64,000 nt of DNA from Arthrobacter sp. ISL-30 (GTDB taxonomy: Bacteria; Actinomycetota; Actinomycetes; Actinomycetales; Micrococcaceae): positions 1 to 64,000 of the forward strand of contig NZ_JAGGPK010000014.1 in the NCBI RefSeq assembly GCF_018613855.1, read 5' to 3'. The stretch's first letter is position 1. Every line of letters begins with the position of its first letter. Position numbers and translations under genes: made by a program. The notes beneath the pieces are model-generated. The model saw nothing but the letters and a program-made list of their open reading frames with translations, had not been told where the DNA came from and did no database searches. Shown in pieces: positions 34,633-44,235 of the stretch.

Positions 34633-35751
34633 TTATCCTCCGGCGGGTTGCCTTGCATCGGTGCCCAGGCGTCGCACGATCAGCGCCGTGACATCGTCAC
34701 CGGCGCTGTCTGCCGGAGCAAGGTCGAGCACCGCCTGGCAGGCAAGGTCCGCGGTCGGCTGGGCTCGGACCGCGATCTCCACGTGCTTCATAAAGTCCTC
34801 GAGCGTTTCGAACGAGTCCAGGACGCCGTCGCTGACCACCACCAGGCTGTCGCCCGGGGCCAGATCCACCTCCGCCGCCGGCCACTGCTGTCCGTCCCAC
34901 ACCCCCACCGGCGGTCCTGCCGCAGGGAGCCGATGGACGCTGCCGCCCGTGGCGAGGTGCAGCGCGAGCCCGTGCCCGGCGTCGATGTAGCTGACCCTCC
35001 CCGTGGCCGCAGTGAGGCGTGCATGGAAGAGGGTGACGAAGGAACCGGACTGCTCAAGGTCCGCGGCGATGCTGGCGCTTGCGGCCCGGAAGGCGCTGTC
35101 AATCCCGGCCCTGCCGGCCACCGAGCGCATAACTACGCGTACCGTTGCCGCAATCAGGGCCGCACCCATACCTTTACCCATGGCATCAGCAAACGTTATC
35201 TGCAGGCCTTCCGGGGTCTGATACCAGTCGTAGAAATCCCCGCCGACACTGCGCGACGGCCGGAAGCTGCCAGCGACGTCGTAGTCGTCCAACATCACCG
35301 CCTCCTTCGGGAGGAGGCTCTGCTGGACCTCGGCTGCGCGGAACAGCTCGTCGCTGGCCACAGTAGGCGTGGCGCGTGACCTGCGGAGCATTGCCCTGAT
35401 CCGGGCCTGGATTTCTTTGAGACTAAACGGCTTGTTGACATAGTCGTCGGCGCCAGTGTCCAGGCCCGTCAGCCTGGTTATTTCATCCACCCGCGCCGTG
35501 AGCATCATGATGTACGCGTCGGAGAACTCACGCAGCCGGCGGCAGACCTCCAGACCATCGATGTCGGGCAGGCCGAGGTCCAAGGTGACAAGCGCTGCAT
35601 GACTCTCCCGGACGGCCTGGATGCCGTCGAGCCCGTTCGTCGCCTCGACCACGTCGAAGTCCAGCTGCTTCAGCATCAAAACGAGCAGGCCCCGGACATC
35701 GGGATCATCCTCGATAACTACGGCACAGCGCGTCCCGGGGCTGGCAGGCAT
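34633..35751 (-). CDS. Receiver-PP2C phosphatase (RsbU/RssB-like)
   Basis: A 372-residue protein: N-terminal receiver domain (EDDPD, acceptor aspartate in TLDLGLPDIDG, lysine in VNKPFS), a linker helix (FRAAEVQQSLLPKE) and a C-terminal SpoIIE/PP2C phosphatase domain (VGGDFYDWY, ADAMGKGMGAALIAA, VVSDGVLDS, DDVTALIVRR). It should dephosphorylate STAS antagonists when its receiver is phosphorylated and so trigger the partner switch. No sensor kinase is encoded nearby. ATG at 35751 preferred; a TTG four codons earlier is possible. Confidence 0.9.
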   Translation of the reverse strand: MPASPGTRCAVVIEDDPDVRGLLVLMLKQLDFDVVEATNGLDGIQAVRESHAALVTLDLGLPDIDGLEVCRRLREFSDAYIMMLTARVDEITRLTGLDTGADDYVNKPFSLKEIQARIRAMLRRSRATPTVASDELFRAAEVQQSLLPKEAVMLDDYDVAGSFRPSRSVGGDFYDWYQTPEGLQITFADAMGKGMGAALIAATVRVVMRSVAGRAGIDSAFRAASASIAADLEQSGSFVTLFHARLTAATGRVSYIDAGHGLALHLATGGSVHRLPAAGPPVGVWDGQQWPAAEVDLAPGDSLVVVSDGVLDSFETLEDFMKHVEIAVRAQPTADLACQAVLDLAPADSAGDDVTALIVRRLGTDARQPAGG

Positions 35752-35932
35752 AGGCCTAATCAACTATCGCCATGACCAGGATTTGTCACTCGCCCCGCGG
35801 GAACGACGACAACTCAACCAGAAGAGCCAAGACATTGACGCCTCCAATTCCGGCGCGAACATAACATGTCGTCGCTTTCCTATGACGGATAAGTTTATTT
35901 CTTTACAGGTCAGTGATATCACGGTTCGACCC

Positions 35933-36234
35933 CGTGTCAGGGAGCTGCCGGCCAGTTTTGCCGGCTTCGACGTCCTATGCGTCGCAGGCCGTGACATCAG
36001 AGACCTGCCACTCCGGGACCGCCGGGCGCTGCTCGAGGAGCTGGCTACAGCATGGTCCCCTCCCCTGTCCCTCTCCCCCATGACGATGGACCGAAAGACG
36101 GCAGAACAATGGCTTGAGGATCTACCCGCGGCAGGACTGGAAGGCCTGATGATTAAGGGCCCAGAACAACCGTACGAGTCGGGTAAAAGAGCCTGGCTCA
36201 AGTTGAAACGAAGATCGGCCGTGGACATCGTGTG
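35933..36234 (+). pseudogene. ATP-dependent DNA ligase remnant, middle part
   Basis: The frame reads VRELPASFAGFDVLCVAGRD..., LEELATAWSPPLSLSPMT, LPAAGLEGLMIKGPEQPYESG and WLKLKRRSAVDIV, which is the second half of the nucleotidyltransferase domain of LigC/LigD-type ATP-dependent ligases. The N-terminal part with the active-site lysine is absent. At 36234 the gene is cut by the 8.2-kb insertion, and it continues at 44425. Confidence 0.82.
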
Positions 36235-36322
36235 AACTCTCGCCATGTCGTGCGTGTTGCAAAGAGGATTCATGGGATCGGTCGTACTGTCGGGGCCATG
36301 GTCGAATCTGGTGGTGGGACGT
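36235..36322 (+). repeat. Left end of the recombinase element, direct repeat copy 1
   Basis: The first 40 bp (36235-36274) are identical to 42337-42376, and similarity continues with a few changes to 36322. The copy starts exactly at the insertion junction. Confidence 0.85.
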
Positions 36323-37782
36323 GGTGGCTGCACTTCGCACAGGATTCCGGCGCAGCACGGGATGACGGTCTCCTGGCCCGTGTTGGCCGGCAGGGTGTGC
36401 GCCTCGATGCAGGTCGCCCATTCTTCCTGAATCGAGAGGGCGTGCCGCATGACGCGGGCAACAGGTTCTTTGCCAGCGGACGGATGCGGAATCTGGCGGC
36501 GGGGACGAACCGAAAGTACGCGTATTCCCTTCGGACCTGGTTCAACTTCCTCCAGCTGCGGGGCAAGGAGTGGGTAGGGGCATCCGAGAGCGATCTTTTC
36601 GACTATCGCTTCTGGAGGACCTCGGCTTTGGATAATCCGCGTCGTGTTTCTGGTGCGACGTGGCAAGGGGACCTTGCAGCAATCCTTGCCTTCCACGACT
36701 GGGCCGCAGAACGACTGGGCGCCAGCCGGCTCCTTCCTACGGCTCGGAAGCAGGCGTGGGCCAGGAACCGGGCTGCGGTGCGGGACCCCCGCGCCAGAGC
36801 CTCAGCGATCCGTGCAGCGGACGTTAAATGGCTCTCTCCGGGAGCGTTCCGCCTGTGGCGCGACGTCGGGATCCACGGAAGGGAGCCGAGCGGGGCGGAG
36901 AAGACGCGCTGGAGGCCGCGGTCCCAGACTCGGGATGCGGCGTTCGTTGACGGCCTGTACGGGACCGGGTTGCGCTTGCAAGAGCTCTCCTCGATATGCC
37001 TCTTCGAGCTCCCGGCCGATGGTGCCGCGAAAGCCTACGCTACCGCGCGTCTGGCGGGCAGCTGCGCCAAGGGTGGCCGGGGCCGACGGTACTGGATGGG
37101 CCGCGAGGCGCTCGATGGCATGTGGAACTATGTCCAGACGGACCGGGCTGCCGCGATTCGCCGCGGCCTCGAGAGCGGGCTGTACCAAAGCTGGGCCGGC
37201 CGACGGATTGTCCAACGGATAACCGACCGTGGCCTGGTGCGGGTTGCGGAACCGCGCGGAAGTATCGTGCACGCGAATCTGAACAACCTGTCCCCCGCGG
37301 ACCGGAGTATGCTGTTCGTCGAAGGGCCGGACGGTCTTGAACCTCTGGCACTGTGGCTTAACGAGGATGGCTCGCCGCGGGCGAAGGGCGCTTGGTACAA
37401 GTCGTTCGCCTTGGCCAACAAGCGTGTACGCAAGGCCGGAATCGGCCGGCTCGAATGCCATCCCCACATGCTCCGGCACAGCTTCGCGCTGAGGTGGTAC
37501 GCCGTCGGACGGCTGGTCTGGGAGCGTCGGCGGGCAGGGACGGGATCGGACCGGCTGGAGGACTTCCGGGAGCAATTCGGCGACACGTGGTCGCTGGTTC
37601 AGACGATGCTCGGCCATTCAGATGTGAATACGACGAGGAACATCTATCTTGAGCCCTTCATCGGGTTGGATGTGGAGTTCCTCCTGGCACACAGCGGCGA
37701 TGACCTCAGCCGGGACGGGGTCCTTGCATTCCTACGCTCTGATCCCCGAGTTCGTCTTTTAGACCCGGCGGACGGGACGTGA
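36298..37782 (+). CDS. Tyrosine recombinase A of a four-gene operon
   Basis: A site-specific integrase of 494 residues from the ATG at 36298 (the frame is open from a GTG at 36232, which would straddle the insertion junction). Catalytic motifs: arginine in GTGLRLQELS, HMLRHSFA (H-x-x-R), GHSDVNTT and NIYLEP (tyrosine). An N-terminal SAM-like core-binding region contains TNRKYAYSLRTWFNFL. It overlaps the next gene by 4 bp. The operon resembles Tn554-type tnpABC sets and other multi-recombinase elements. Probably the catalytically complete member. Confidence 0.85.
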   Translation: MVESGGGTWWLHFAQDSGAARDDGLLARVGRQGVRLDAGRPFFLNREGVPHDAGNRFFASGRMRNLAAGTNRKYAYSLRTWFNFLQLRGKEWVGASESDLFDYRFWRTSALDNPRRVSGATWQGDLAAILAFHDWAAERLGASRLLPTARKQAWARNRAAVRDPRARASAIRAADVKWLSPGAFRLWRDVGIHGREPSGAEKTRWRPRSQTRDAAFVDGLYGTGLRLQELSSICLFELPADGAAKAYATARLAGSCAKGGRGRRYWMGREALDGMWNYVQTDRAAAIRRGLESGLYQSWAGRRIVQRITDRGLVRVAEPRGSIVHANLNNLSPADRSMLFVEGPDGLEPLALWLNEDGSPRAKGAWYKSFALANKRVRKAGIGRLECHPHMLRHSFALRWYAVGRLVWERRRAGTGSDRLEDFREQFGDTWSLVQTMLGHSDVNTTRNIYLEPFIGLDVEFLLAHSGDDLSRDGVLAFLRSDPRVRLLDPADGT

Positions 37783-39572
37783 CGGGGCGGGCGGCGTCCC
37801 TGCCGCCATCTGGCTACTCACCCCCGCAGACGCTCTTCCTCGACGGCGACGCTCCGGTGGTTCGGGTCTATCCGGAGCGGGGTCGGAGTCCTCGTGACTT
37901 CCATTTCGGCAGGCTTGGGCTCTCTCCGGTTCTAACTGGGGAACTCGCCGCCGGTTTCGCGCGAGCGACGGGTCCTGCAGGGACGAGACGGACGATTCCG
38001 TCCGCCGAGGGGCTCTTCGAAAAGCTGCGTTCCTTTGCGAACCTCATCCGGGCCAGACCAAGACAGGCCTCATGCGTGGGCGAGCTGCGGGCCGGCTATG
38101 TCCTCGAGCTGCGGCTGCTGGGGACAAGGGAAGGGCTCGGCGTCGTGCATGCCCTCAGGGTGGTGCTTCGTGGCGTCGAAGGGGTCCCGAACGAGTTCCG
38201 CGATGCCCTCTACACCCCGGTCGTGGCGGTGCGCCCCCGTGCCGCCATCGAGGCTTATACCGAGGCTGAGTTCCGCCAGATCCGCCGGGCGGCCAGGCGC
38301 ATTGTCCGAGCGGCGGTGACGCGTATCCGTGTTGCCCGGGCCGAGGCGGACCGATACTTGTCCGGGGACCCGCGGCCGGGCGAGGCCTGTTTCCGGGAGG
38401 GAACGAGGGCAGCGAGGCTGGCGTATGTCGCAGTTCATGGGGGTGTCCCACGACGCGCGAGCGGCAAGGTGCGGTACGTGTCTTGCTCGGACCTGGTCTC
38501 CGAGCTGCACCCTCTGAGGAACGAAGCGGAGGCCATGGCCATCCTGATTATGTGCCTGACGGGCCTGAATGCATCGACGGTGCTGGGAATGAGTGCCGAG
38601 CATTCTGCGGCGACCGCCCCCGGGGAGCTACCTGCCCTGGTTACACGTGGCAGCAAACCGCGGCGCGGACCTCTTCGGTCCGAGATGGACCTGACCCTTT
38701 CTGCCGAGCGGAGGCCGATGGTGGACAGAGACGATTACGGCTCTGCCCACGGCGTTTACGAGATTGCCCTCGAGCTCGGCCGCGAGGCCAGACGGTATCT
38801 CGACTATCCCGATCTAATCGTCTACCACTCGTTCAGTTATCGGTTGGGAACCCCCAGGAATCTGGGCTACCGCACGCCGGCTGTGGGCCTGTTCGGACCG
38901 CTGGAGGGCTTTTCAGACGGGGAGGGCATGCCCCAGCGGGTGGATTCCCGTCGGCTCCGGCGGACCTTCCTCGAACTTCACCAGCGCCCGGTGGCCCAGG
39001 CCAGCGCCACGCTTGCCTCTGTCTACCTCGTTCGCGACAGGACGTCGCTCAGTACGTACCAGAATGTCGTAGCAGGGGCGCTCAAAGGCGAGGTGGAGAG
39101 GATCCGCGCCGAGAACCTGGGCCTCACCCTCAGCGAGGAAGACTGCCACGCTGCCCGTGAGAACCCGACAAGGGTAGCGGACAGGTTTGGAGTCACCGAG
39201 GAGATCCTTGGGAAAGTGCTCGCCGGGAAACTGGACACGGTCGGATCCGCCTGCGTGGACAACGAGCACAGCCCCTACAGCGAGCAGGGGCGGCCGTGCA
39301 CGGCATCGTTTCTGCTTTGCCTCACGTGCCCGTGCTCGCGTTCCGAGCCCAGGCACGTACCGGTCCAGGCCCTTATGCTCACCGAGCTCAGACGACGAAA
39401 CACCGAGATGACCCCGGCCGAGTGGGACCGGCGTTTCGCCGCGGCGGCCGCTCGGCTCGAAGACGTCCTTCATCTCCAGCGCGCAGATGTCCCGGCGGAG
39501 GCCGAGCGAGCCTCCGCCGAAGATGCCCGCCTGGTCCGAGCCCTCCTTGAAAATGAGTTGGAGATCCCATGA
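37779..39572 (+). CDS. Recombinase-like protein B
   Basis: A 597-residue protein translationally coupled (GTGA) to recombinase A. The C-terminal half has a weak tyrosine-recombinase layout (TGLNASTVLGM where TG-x-R is expected, RRLRRTFLE, SLSTYQNV), so the first catalytic arginine appears replaced. Near the C-terminus a cysteine cluster (CTASFLLCLTCPCSR) suggests a metal-binding element. Likely a partner of A and C in strand exchange rather than an independent enzyme (inference). Confidence 0.7.
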   Translation: MTGRAASLPPSGYSPPQTLFLDGDAPVVRVYPERGRSPRDFHFGRLGLSPVLTGELAAGFARATGPAGTRRTIPSAEGLFEKLRSFANLIRARPRQASCVGELRAGYVLELRLLGTREGLGVVHALRVVLRGVEGVPNEFRDALYTPVVAVRPRAAIEAYTEAEFRQIRRAARRIVRAAVTRIRVARAEADRYLSGDPRPGEACFREGTRAARLAYVAVHGGVPRRASGKVRYVSCSDLVSELHPLRNEAEAMAILIMCLTGLNASTVLGMSAEHSAATAPGELPALVTRGSKPRRGPLRSEMDLTLSAERRPMVDRDDYGSAHGVYEIALELGREARRYLDYPDLIVYHSFSYRLGTPRNLGYRTPAVGLFGPLEGFSDGEGMPQRVDSRRLRRTFLELHQRPVAQASATLASVYLVRDRTSLSTYQNVVAGALKGEVERIRAENLGLTLSEEDCHAARENPTRVADRFGVTEEILGKVLAGKLDTVGSACVDNEHSPYSEQGRPCTASFLLCLTCPCSRSEPRHVPVQALMLTELRRRNTEMTPAEWDRRFAAAAARLEDVLHLQRADVPAEAERASAEDARLVRALLENELEIP

Positions 39573-41674
39573 GCATCAACACCATCGACACTGCCCGGTC
39601 AGCACCGATGCCCGGCACCCCGGTCCTGCTCGGCCGACCGGTCCGGCCGGAGATCGCACCGGAGAGGCTCTCACGGTTCGGCGATGACCGTTGGGACCTC
39701 ACGCCCGGGATCTTCGAGGACCACAGCGACTCCACAAGCATCAACTTCAAACGACTTCCGCCGCCGTGGCGGGACGCGGTCAAAGGGTACCTGTGGCAGC
39801 TGATCAACGAGGACCATCCGCGCACCCTGCCATCCGCCCGCGCCGGAGTCCGCTGCTCCCTGCGATCGGTGTCGTTCGTGAAGGGCCCTATCGAGCGGCT
39901 CATCATCTGGGCCCTCGGACGCGGTCTGGAATCCTTCGCGGATTTGGACGCGGTGCGCCTGGATGAGTACCTGGCACACCTGGGCGACTCCGGAGTCTCC
40001 TACGGTTCCAGACAGCACTCTGTCGCGGAAATGCGGCGGCTGTGGGCCTATCGGGACGTGGTCCCGCCGCGCCTGGCAATGCCGGACGCTCCGCCTTGGG
40101 ATGATGCGCCCGCCAGGGAGCTGCTGGGCGCCCGATCCGACTTCCAGCCCAACAACCGCACACCCCGGATCGGCGATGCAACGCTCGTCCCCCTGCTGAC
40201 ATGGGCGATCCGGTTCGTCGAAGAGATCTCGGCGGACATCCTCCCCAACTTCGACGAATACCGCAGGACCACCATGGGAGGACGCCAATACCGGCAGGCA
40301 GGCCGAAGGCTGTATGAGGCGGACCGACAGCAGAAGCTGACGCAAGTCCTGGCGCAGTTTCGCGCGGCAGGACTTGGGCTTCCCGGCCGCGTACTGGCGG
40401 ACGGTTCACGCGAGGTCAGATGGGCGCACCTCGCACGGTTGACCGGCACGCTGGGAGCGACCCACGCCAAGTACGACCGGTCGATGATCGAAGCCTCGGG
40501 TCTGCGAATGGACGACTACGCCTACCTGACCCCCGGCTATGCCGTGACCGTCGACGGAATCCCGTGGCATCCCGGGCCCATGAAGTACGACGACGCGCTC
40601 GGCTACGCCCGCCTGCTCCTTGCCGCCTGCTACATCGTAATCGCCTACCTCTCGGGCATGCGGCCGGGAGAGGTCTTAACCCTCACAACGGGATGCCTCC
40701 ACCACGATCCAGAGCGGGACCTGTGGACATTCACCGGCACGCGGTGGAAGGGAGCAACCGGCTCCCACGGCGGAAAGGCAGAAGAAGGCGCACCGCGTGA
40801 GAACCCATGGGTCGTCGACGCCCTCGTCGCCCAAGCCGTCAATGTCGCCGAGAAACTCGGTGGCGGACGCTTCCTCTTCCCCAAGAGCATCCGGCCCAAA
40901 GCAAACCACCCGAGAACCCGCCCGCTAAGGCAACGGCCAGGCCAGGCCCGGACAGCCACGCGAGTCGCAGAAGACATCGCCTCGTTCGCGGAATGGGTCA
41001 ACGCCTTCTGCCGCCAGAACAGCCGTCCCGACACCATCCCGAACGACCCCGACGGGCGCATCACCCCCAGCCGCTTCCGCCGAACCCTTGCCTGGCACAT
41101 CGTGCGCCGACCCCGCGGCCTGGTCGCCGCCGCCATCCAATACGGCCACATCAACGTCCACGTCACCCAGGGCTACGCCGGAAACTACGCCTCGGGCTTC
41201 CCGGACGACCTCGCCTTCGAACAATGGCTCGAACGGATCGACCAAGCCACAGACCTCGAAGCGTACCTCGACGCCGGAGGACACATCAGTGGACCGGCCG
41301 CCGGCGAACTGGAACAACGAGTCCGGGGAACCAGCGAGAAATTCGCCGGGAAGATCCTCCTCACTGGCCGCCAGGCCCGAAAACTGCTCCAAGATCCCCT
41401 GCTCCAGGTCTACCCCGGACGCGGCCTGCACTGCGTCTTCGACCGCACCAAAGCACGCTGCATCACGGCCACGGACGACAGCCCCGACCTGAGCGGATGC
41501 CAACCCGGCTGCGCCAACATCGCCCGCACCGGCCCCGACATCGAAGAACTCCGCACCAGGCTTGATCGCCTTCCGGACGACTCGTTGGCCCCGTCGATCC
41601 GTCACCAGCGCACGACCGCAATAAGAGAGTCCATCCAAAGCATCATCGAAACCCATCAGAAGGGCACACCATGA
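39569..41674 (+). CDS. Large tyrosine recombinase C (TnpB-like)
   Basis: A 701-residue site-specific integrase, coupled to the preceding gene by a 4-bp overlap. Motifs: SGMRPGEVLTL (catalytic arginine), RFRRTLAWHIV, YGHINVHVTQGYAG (His and Tyr). The C-terminal region has cysteines (LHCVFDRTKARCI, GCQPGCANI) like the zinc-binding tails of Tn554 TnpB-type proteins. Confidence 0.8.
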   Translation: MSINTIDTARSAPMPGTPVLLGRPVRPEIAPERLSRFGDDRWDLTPGIFEDHSDSTSINFKRLPPPWRDAVKGYLWQLINEDHPRTLPSARAGVRCSLRSVSFVKGPIERLIIWALGRGLESFADLDAVRLDEYLAHLGDSGVSYGSRQHSVAEMRRLWAYRDVVPPRLAMPDAPPWDDAPARELLGARSDFQPNNRTPRIGDATLVPLLTWAIRFVEEISADILPNFDEYRRTTMGGRQYRQAGRRLYEADRQQKLTQVLAQFRAAGLGLPGRVLADGSREVRWAHLARLTGTLGATHAKYDRSMIEASGLRMDDYAYLTPGYAVTVDGIPWHPGPMKYDDALGYARLLLAACYIVIAYLSGMRPGEVLTLTTGCLHHDPERDLWTFTGTRWKGATGSHGGKAEEGAPRENPWVVDALVAQAVNVAEKLGGGRFLFPKSIRPKANHPRTRPLRQRPGQARTATRVAEDIASFAEWVNAFCRQNSRPDTIPNDPDGRITPSRFRRTLAWHIVRRPRGLVAAAIQYGHINVHVTQGYAGNYASGFPDDLAFEQWLERIDQATDLEAYLDAGGHISGPAAGELEQRVRGTSEKFAGKILLTGRQARKLLQDPLLQVYPGRGLHCVFDRTKARCITATDDSPDLSGCQPGCANIARTGPDIEELRTRLDRLPDDSLAPSIRHQRTTAIRESIQSIIETHQKGTP

Positions 41675-42063
41675 CGAACCCGGAACAGGAACAGACCCGC
41701 CAAGCCCTCGAACGCGCCATGGACGACCTCCTGGACGGCCGCGTGCCCGGCCCCCTCACAGGCCTCCGTCTCGTCGAACTCGCCGGCGTGAAGCGCCACC
41801 GGCTCACCCACGACAACCCCAACATCAACGCAAGGTTCCAGGAGCGGGCGCGGGAGCTGAATCGGACAAAACCCGAGGTCGATAGTCTGCGAATGGCCCT
41901 AACCGACGAAAGGCAGCGGAATGCCCGGCTCACCGCGGCCAACCGTGACCTGGACAAACGGCTCAAAGCCTATGCGAACGCCCTCCTGGATGTACTCGAG
42001 GAAAGAGGCTCGCTCAGAGACAGCCTCTCCCGCCGAGAGGGTGTCATTCCCATATCCAGGTAA
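41671..42063 (+). CDS. Small coiled-coil accessory protein (TnpC/DUF6262-like)
   Basis: A 130-residue helical protein, coupled by a 4-bp overlap. An N-terminal segment with GLRLVELAGVKRHRLTHDNP looks like a DNA-contacting helix and is followed by a coiled coil (about 60-115). Tn554-type elements encode a comparable TnpC that affects the orientation or efficiency of insertion. Confidence 0.65.
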   Translation: MTNPEQEQTRQALERAMDDLLDGRVPGPLTGLRLVELAGVKRHRLTHDNPNINARFQERARELNRTKPEVDSLRMALTDERQRNARLTAANRDLDKRLKAYANALLDVLEERGSLRDSLSRREGVIPISR

Positions 42064-42565
42064 CGCTCGGAAACACGCCGCGTCGCAGCCTGAATTGGTC
42101 GTCGGTCTCCCGGTGTCACGGCCATACAGGTACCCGCGCCGCAGAAACCGGGCGCCACCTACCGAAGCTCGGCGATTTCGGGAGTTGAAAGGTGAAGCAC
42201 TTCGTAGATTGTGGCGAATGTGGAAGGGGCAGGGCGGGATGTGCTGAGGCGGAAAATGACGCCCTGCCATGCAGTCGGATCGATTGCCCAGGTGACGCTG
42301 TGAGTGTCATCGTCGGCGGAACTTGGATGAGCGAGCAACTCTCGCCATGTCGTGCGTGTTGCAAAGAGGATTCATGAGACCGGTCGTACTGTCGCCATGG
42401 TCGACGCTGGCGGTGGGACGTAGATGGGAGCCCGGTTGCTTTCTACGGCTCAAACAATCGTCAGGATCTGCGGTGCGGCGATTGCGTGCGTTGCGTCGAT
42501 CCTGCGTTTGGGGGTTGCAAGTGCCTTTGAAGGCTGACTAATCTTTGTCCATGCGCCGTTACTAA
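42064..42565. other. Gap with the second copy of the element end
   Basis: No gene. It holds direct repeat copy 2 (42337-42421), which even retains the first codons of a recombinase-A-like frame (MVDAGGGT) before a stop. Confidence 0.6.
42337..42421 (+). repeat. Direct repeat copy 2 of the recombinase-element end
   Basis: Forty bases identical to 36235-36274, then about 45 bp of strong similarity with a 3-bp gap. The sequence before it (GCGAGC) differs from that before copy 1 (GTGTG), as expected if only the element end is shared. Confidence 0.85.
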
Positions 42566-43963
42566 ATGAAACCCCCATCGCTCTCCGTGCAAAAACGGAT
42601 AGAGCCATGCCCATTTTTAGTAACTTCTCCTAGGAGCGCTTTGCCTTCCCATTTTTGTGCCCGATTCAGGGCTGCACCTGGCGATGGATTCGCCGGTGAC
42701 AATCTCATTCATAAGTTTCTTCGCTGGTCCTTCGTTCGTTCTGTTTTGCACAACGGTTGGTGGTTGCTCGCCAGCCTCTACATGGTTGCGAACGCAGGCC
42801 TCTCGCCATCAGAACTACTCATCATTGCAGCGGCCCAGGGCCTTGCGGCAGTTGTCTTTGAGTTACCTGCAGGAGCGTTCGCCGACACCGTGAGTCGCAA
42901 GTTGGCCATCGTTATTTCGCATGCGCTCATGGGTGTAGCAATGATCGCCACAGGACTATCGAGCTCCTTCCTACCGCTGATGCTCGCGCAGATGTTGTAC
43001 GGAATCTCGTGGACGTTCTCAAGCGGGTCAGATATTGCCTGGATTACTGACGAACTCGACCAACCAGAAAAAATGGACCACGTGCTGAGCCGCCAGGCAC
43101 GATGGCAACTCGCCGGATCAGGAACCGGGCTGGTCGTTCTCGGCGTCTTGGGAACGCTCATCAACCGTCCCGTCGTGATTGTTGGCGTCGGTGTCGCCAT
43201 GCTCATCCTCGGCGCATTGTTCGCCTTGTTCTTTCCAGAACGAAACTTCACTCCCATTCGGACGCAGCGTTGGCGAGGATCATACAGAATACTCAAACGG
43301 GGGGTGACTCTAGCCGTGTGCGACAGAACGATCCTCGCGCTTGTCTTTGTCACCTTGCTCGTCAACGGAGCTGGTGATTCCTTCGCCCGGATTTACCCGG
43401 TGAAGCTCGTTGACGTCGGTCTACCAGATGGTTCAGAAGGAACCCTGTGGTTCACCGCCATCAGCATCATGGGCTTCATTACGGGCATCTTCGCGCTCCG
43501 AGGAATCGAGAATCGTATCCGCTCTGAATCCGGAGCCCGCAGGGCCATGGTGATTGCTGGCATTGCAGGAGCGATAAGCCTTGGCCTATTCGGCCTGGCG
43601 CCGAACCTTTCCATCGCAGTTGTTGCCCTGCTCGTCGCAAGCGGCGTAGCCGGGCCGATTGCCCGAACAGTGACAACCATCTGGGTCAACAGACGAACCA
43701 GCAGTGACGTACGCGCCACAATGCACTCATTCCTAGCCCAGGCAGAGTACGTAGGAGAAATAGCCACAGCCAGTATTCTGGCCGCATTTGCTGGTCTCAG
43801 TGGATCCGTCGGAGCGTACGCGCTTACCGCTGCCCTATTTGGAGCCAGTGCACTCGTTGTTCTTTTTGCAGTCCGCGACAACAGAACGGCGAAGGAGCGC
43901 ATCATCTACACCCAGTACAAAGAAGGGCGACTAACCGCGCCGCCGGGCAGATCGGGGGGTTGA
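42566..43963 (+). CDS. MFS transporter (drug-efflux type)
   Basis: A major facilitator of up to 465 residues with about 12 membrane segments; the motif ELPAGAFADTVSRK is the loop 2-3 signature of 12-segment drug exporters. The first about 45 residues from the ATG at 42566 do not look like a transporter, so the real start may be further in (around LIHKFLRWSF), perhaps at a rare codon. The last about 20 residues run into invertase-derived sequence, so the end may be altered too. Codon and base use are visibly less GC-rich than in neighbouring genes, suggesting a different source. Substrate unknown. Confidence 0.78.
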   Translation: MKPPSLSVQKRIEPCPFLVTSPRSALPSHFCARFRAAPGDGFAGDNLIHKFLRWSFVRSVLHNGWWLLASLYMVANAGLSPSELLIIAAAQGLAAVVFELPAGAFADTVSRKLAIVISHALMGVAMIATGLSSSFLPLMLAQMLYGISWTFSSGSDIAWITDELDQPEKMDHVLSRQARWQLAGSGTGLVVLGVLGTLINRPVVIVGVGVAMLILGALFALFFPERNFTPIRTQRWRGSYRILKRGVTLAVCDRTILALVFVTLLVNGAGDSFARIYPVKLVDVGLPDGSEGTLWFTAISIMGFITGIFALRGIENRIRSESGARRAMVIAGIAGAISLGLFGLAPNLSIAVVALLVASGVAGPIARTVTTIWVNRRTSSDVRATMHSFLAQAEYVGEIATASILAAFAGLSGSVGAYALTAALFGASALVVLFAVRDNRTAKERIIYTQYKEGRLTAPPGRSGG

Positions 43964-44235
43964 GTAGTACCACCGCGCACGGGAAGCTCGTCTTTGGCAC
44001 GTTCGCTCTGATGGCCGAATACGAAGCCGCGTTGATACGAGAACGCGCAAGGCCGGACTCGCCGCAGCCGAGCCCAAGGGGCCGCAAGGGCGGACGCAAG
44101 CCAAAGATGACTCCCGAGCTCATCAACAAAGCCCAGCGCATGTACGACGCACAGCAATTCACCATGGTCGAAATCGCCCGTCCTGCGCAGTGACACCCAT
44201 GACCATTTCCCGCAACATCAAAACAACAAGGTCAA
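43960..44235 (+). pseudogene. Serine invertase/resolvase C-terminal remnant
   Basis: Reads TTAHGKLVFGTFALMAEYEA, then RGRKGGRKPKMTPELINKAQ and QQFTMVEIAR: the E helix and HTH region of small serine recombinases. The catalytic N-terminal part is missing, and near 44180 the frame shifts before VTPMTISRNIK, the usual end of the HTH. Confidence 0.8.
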
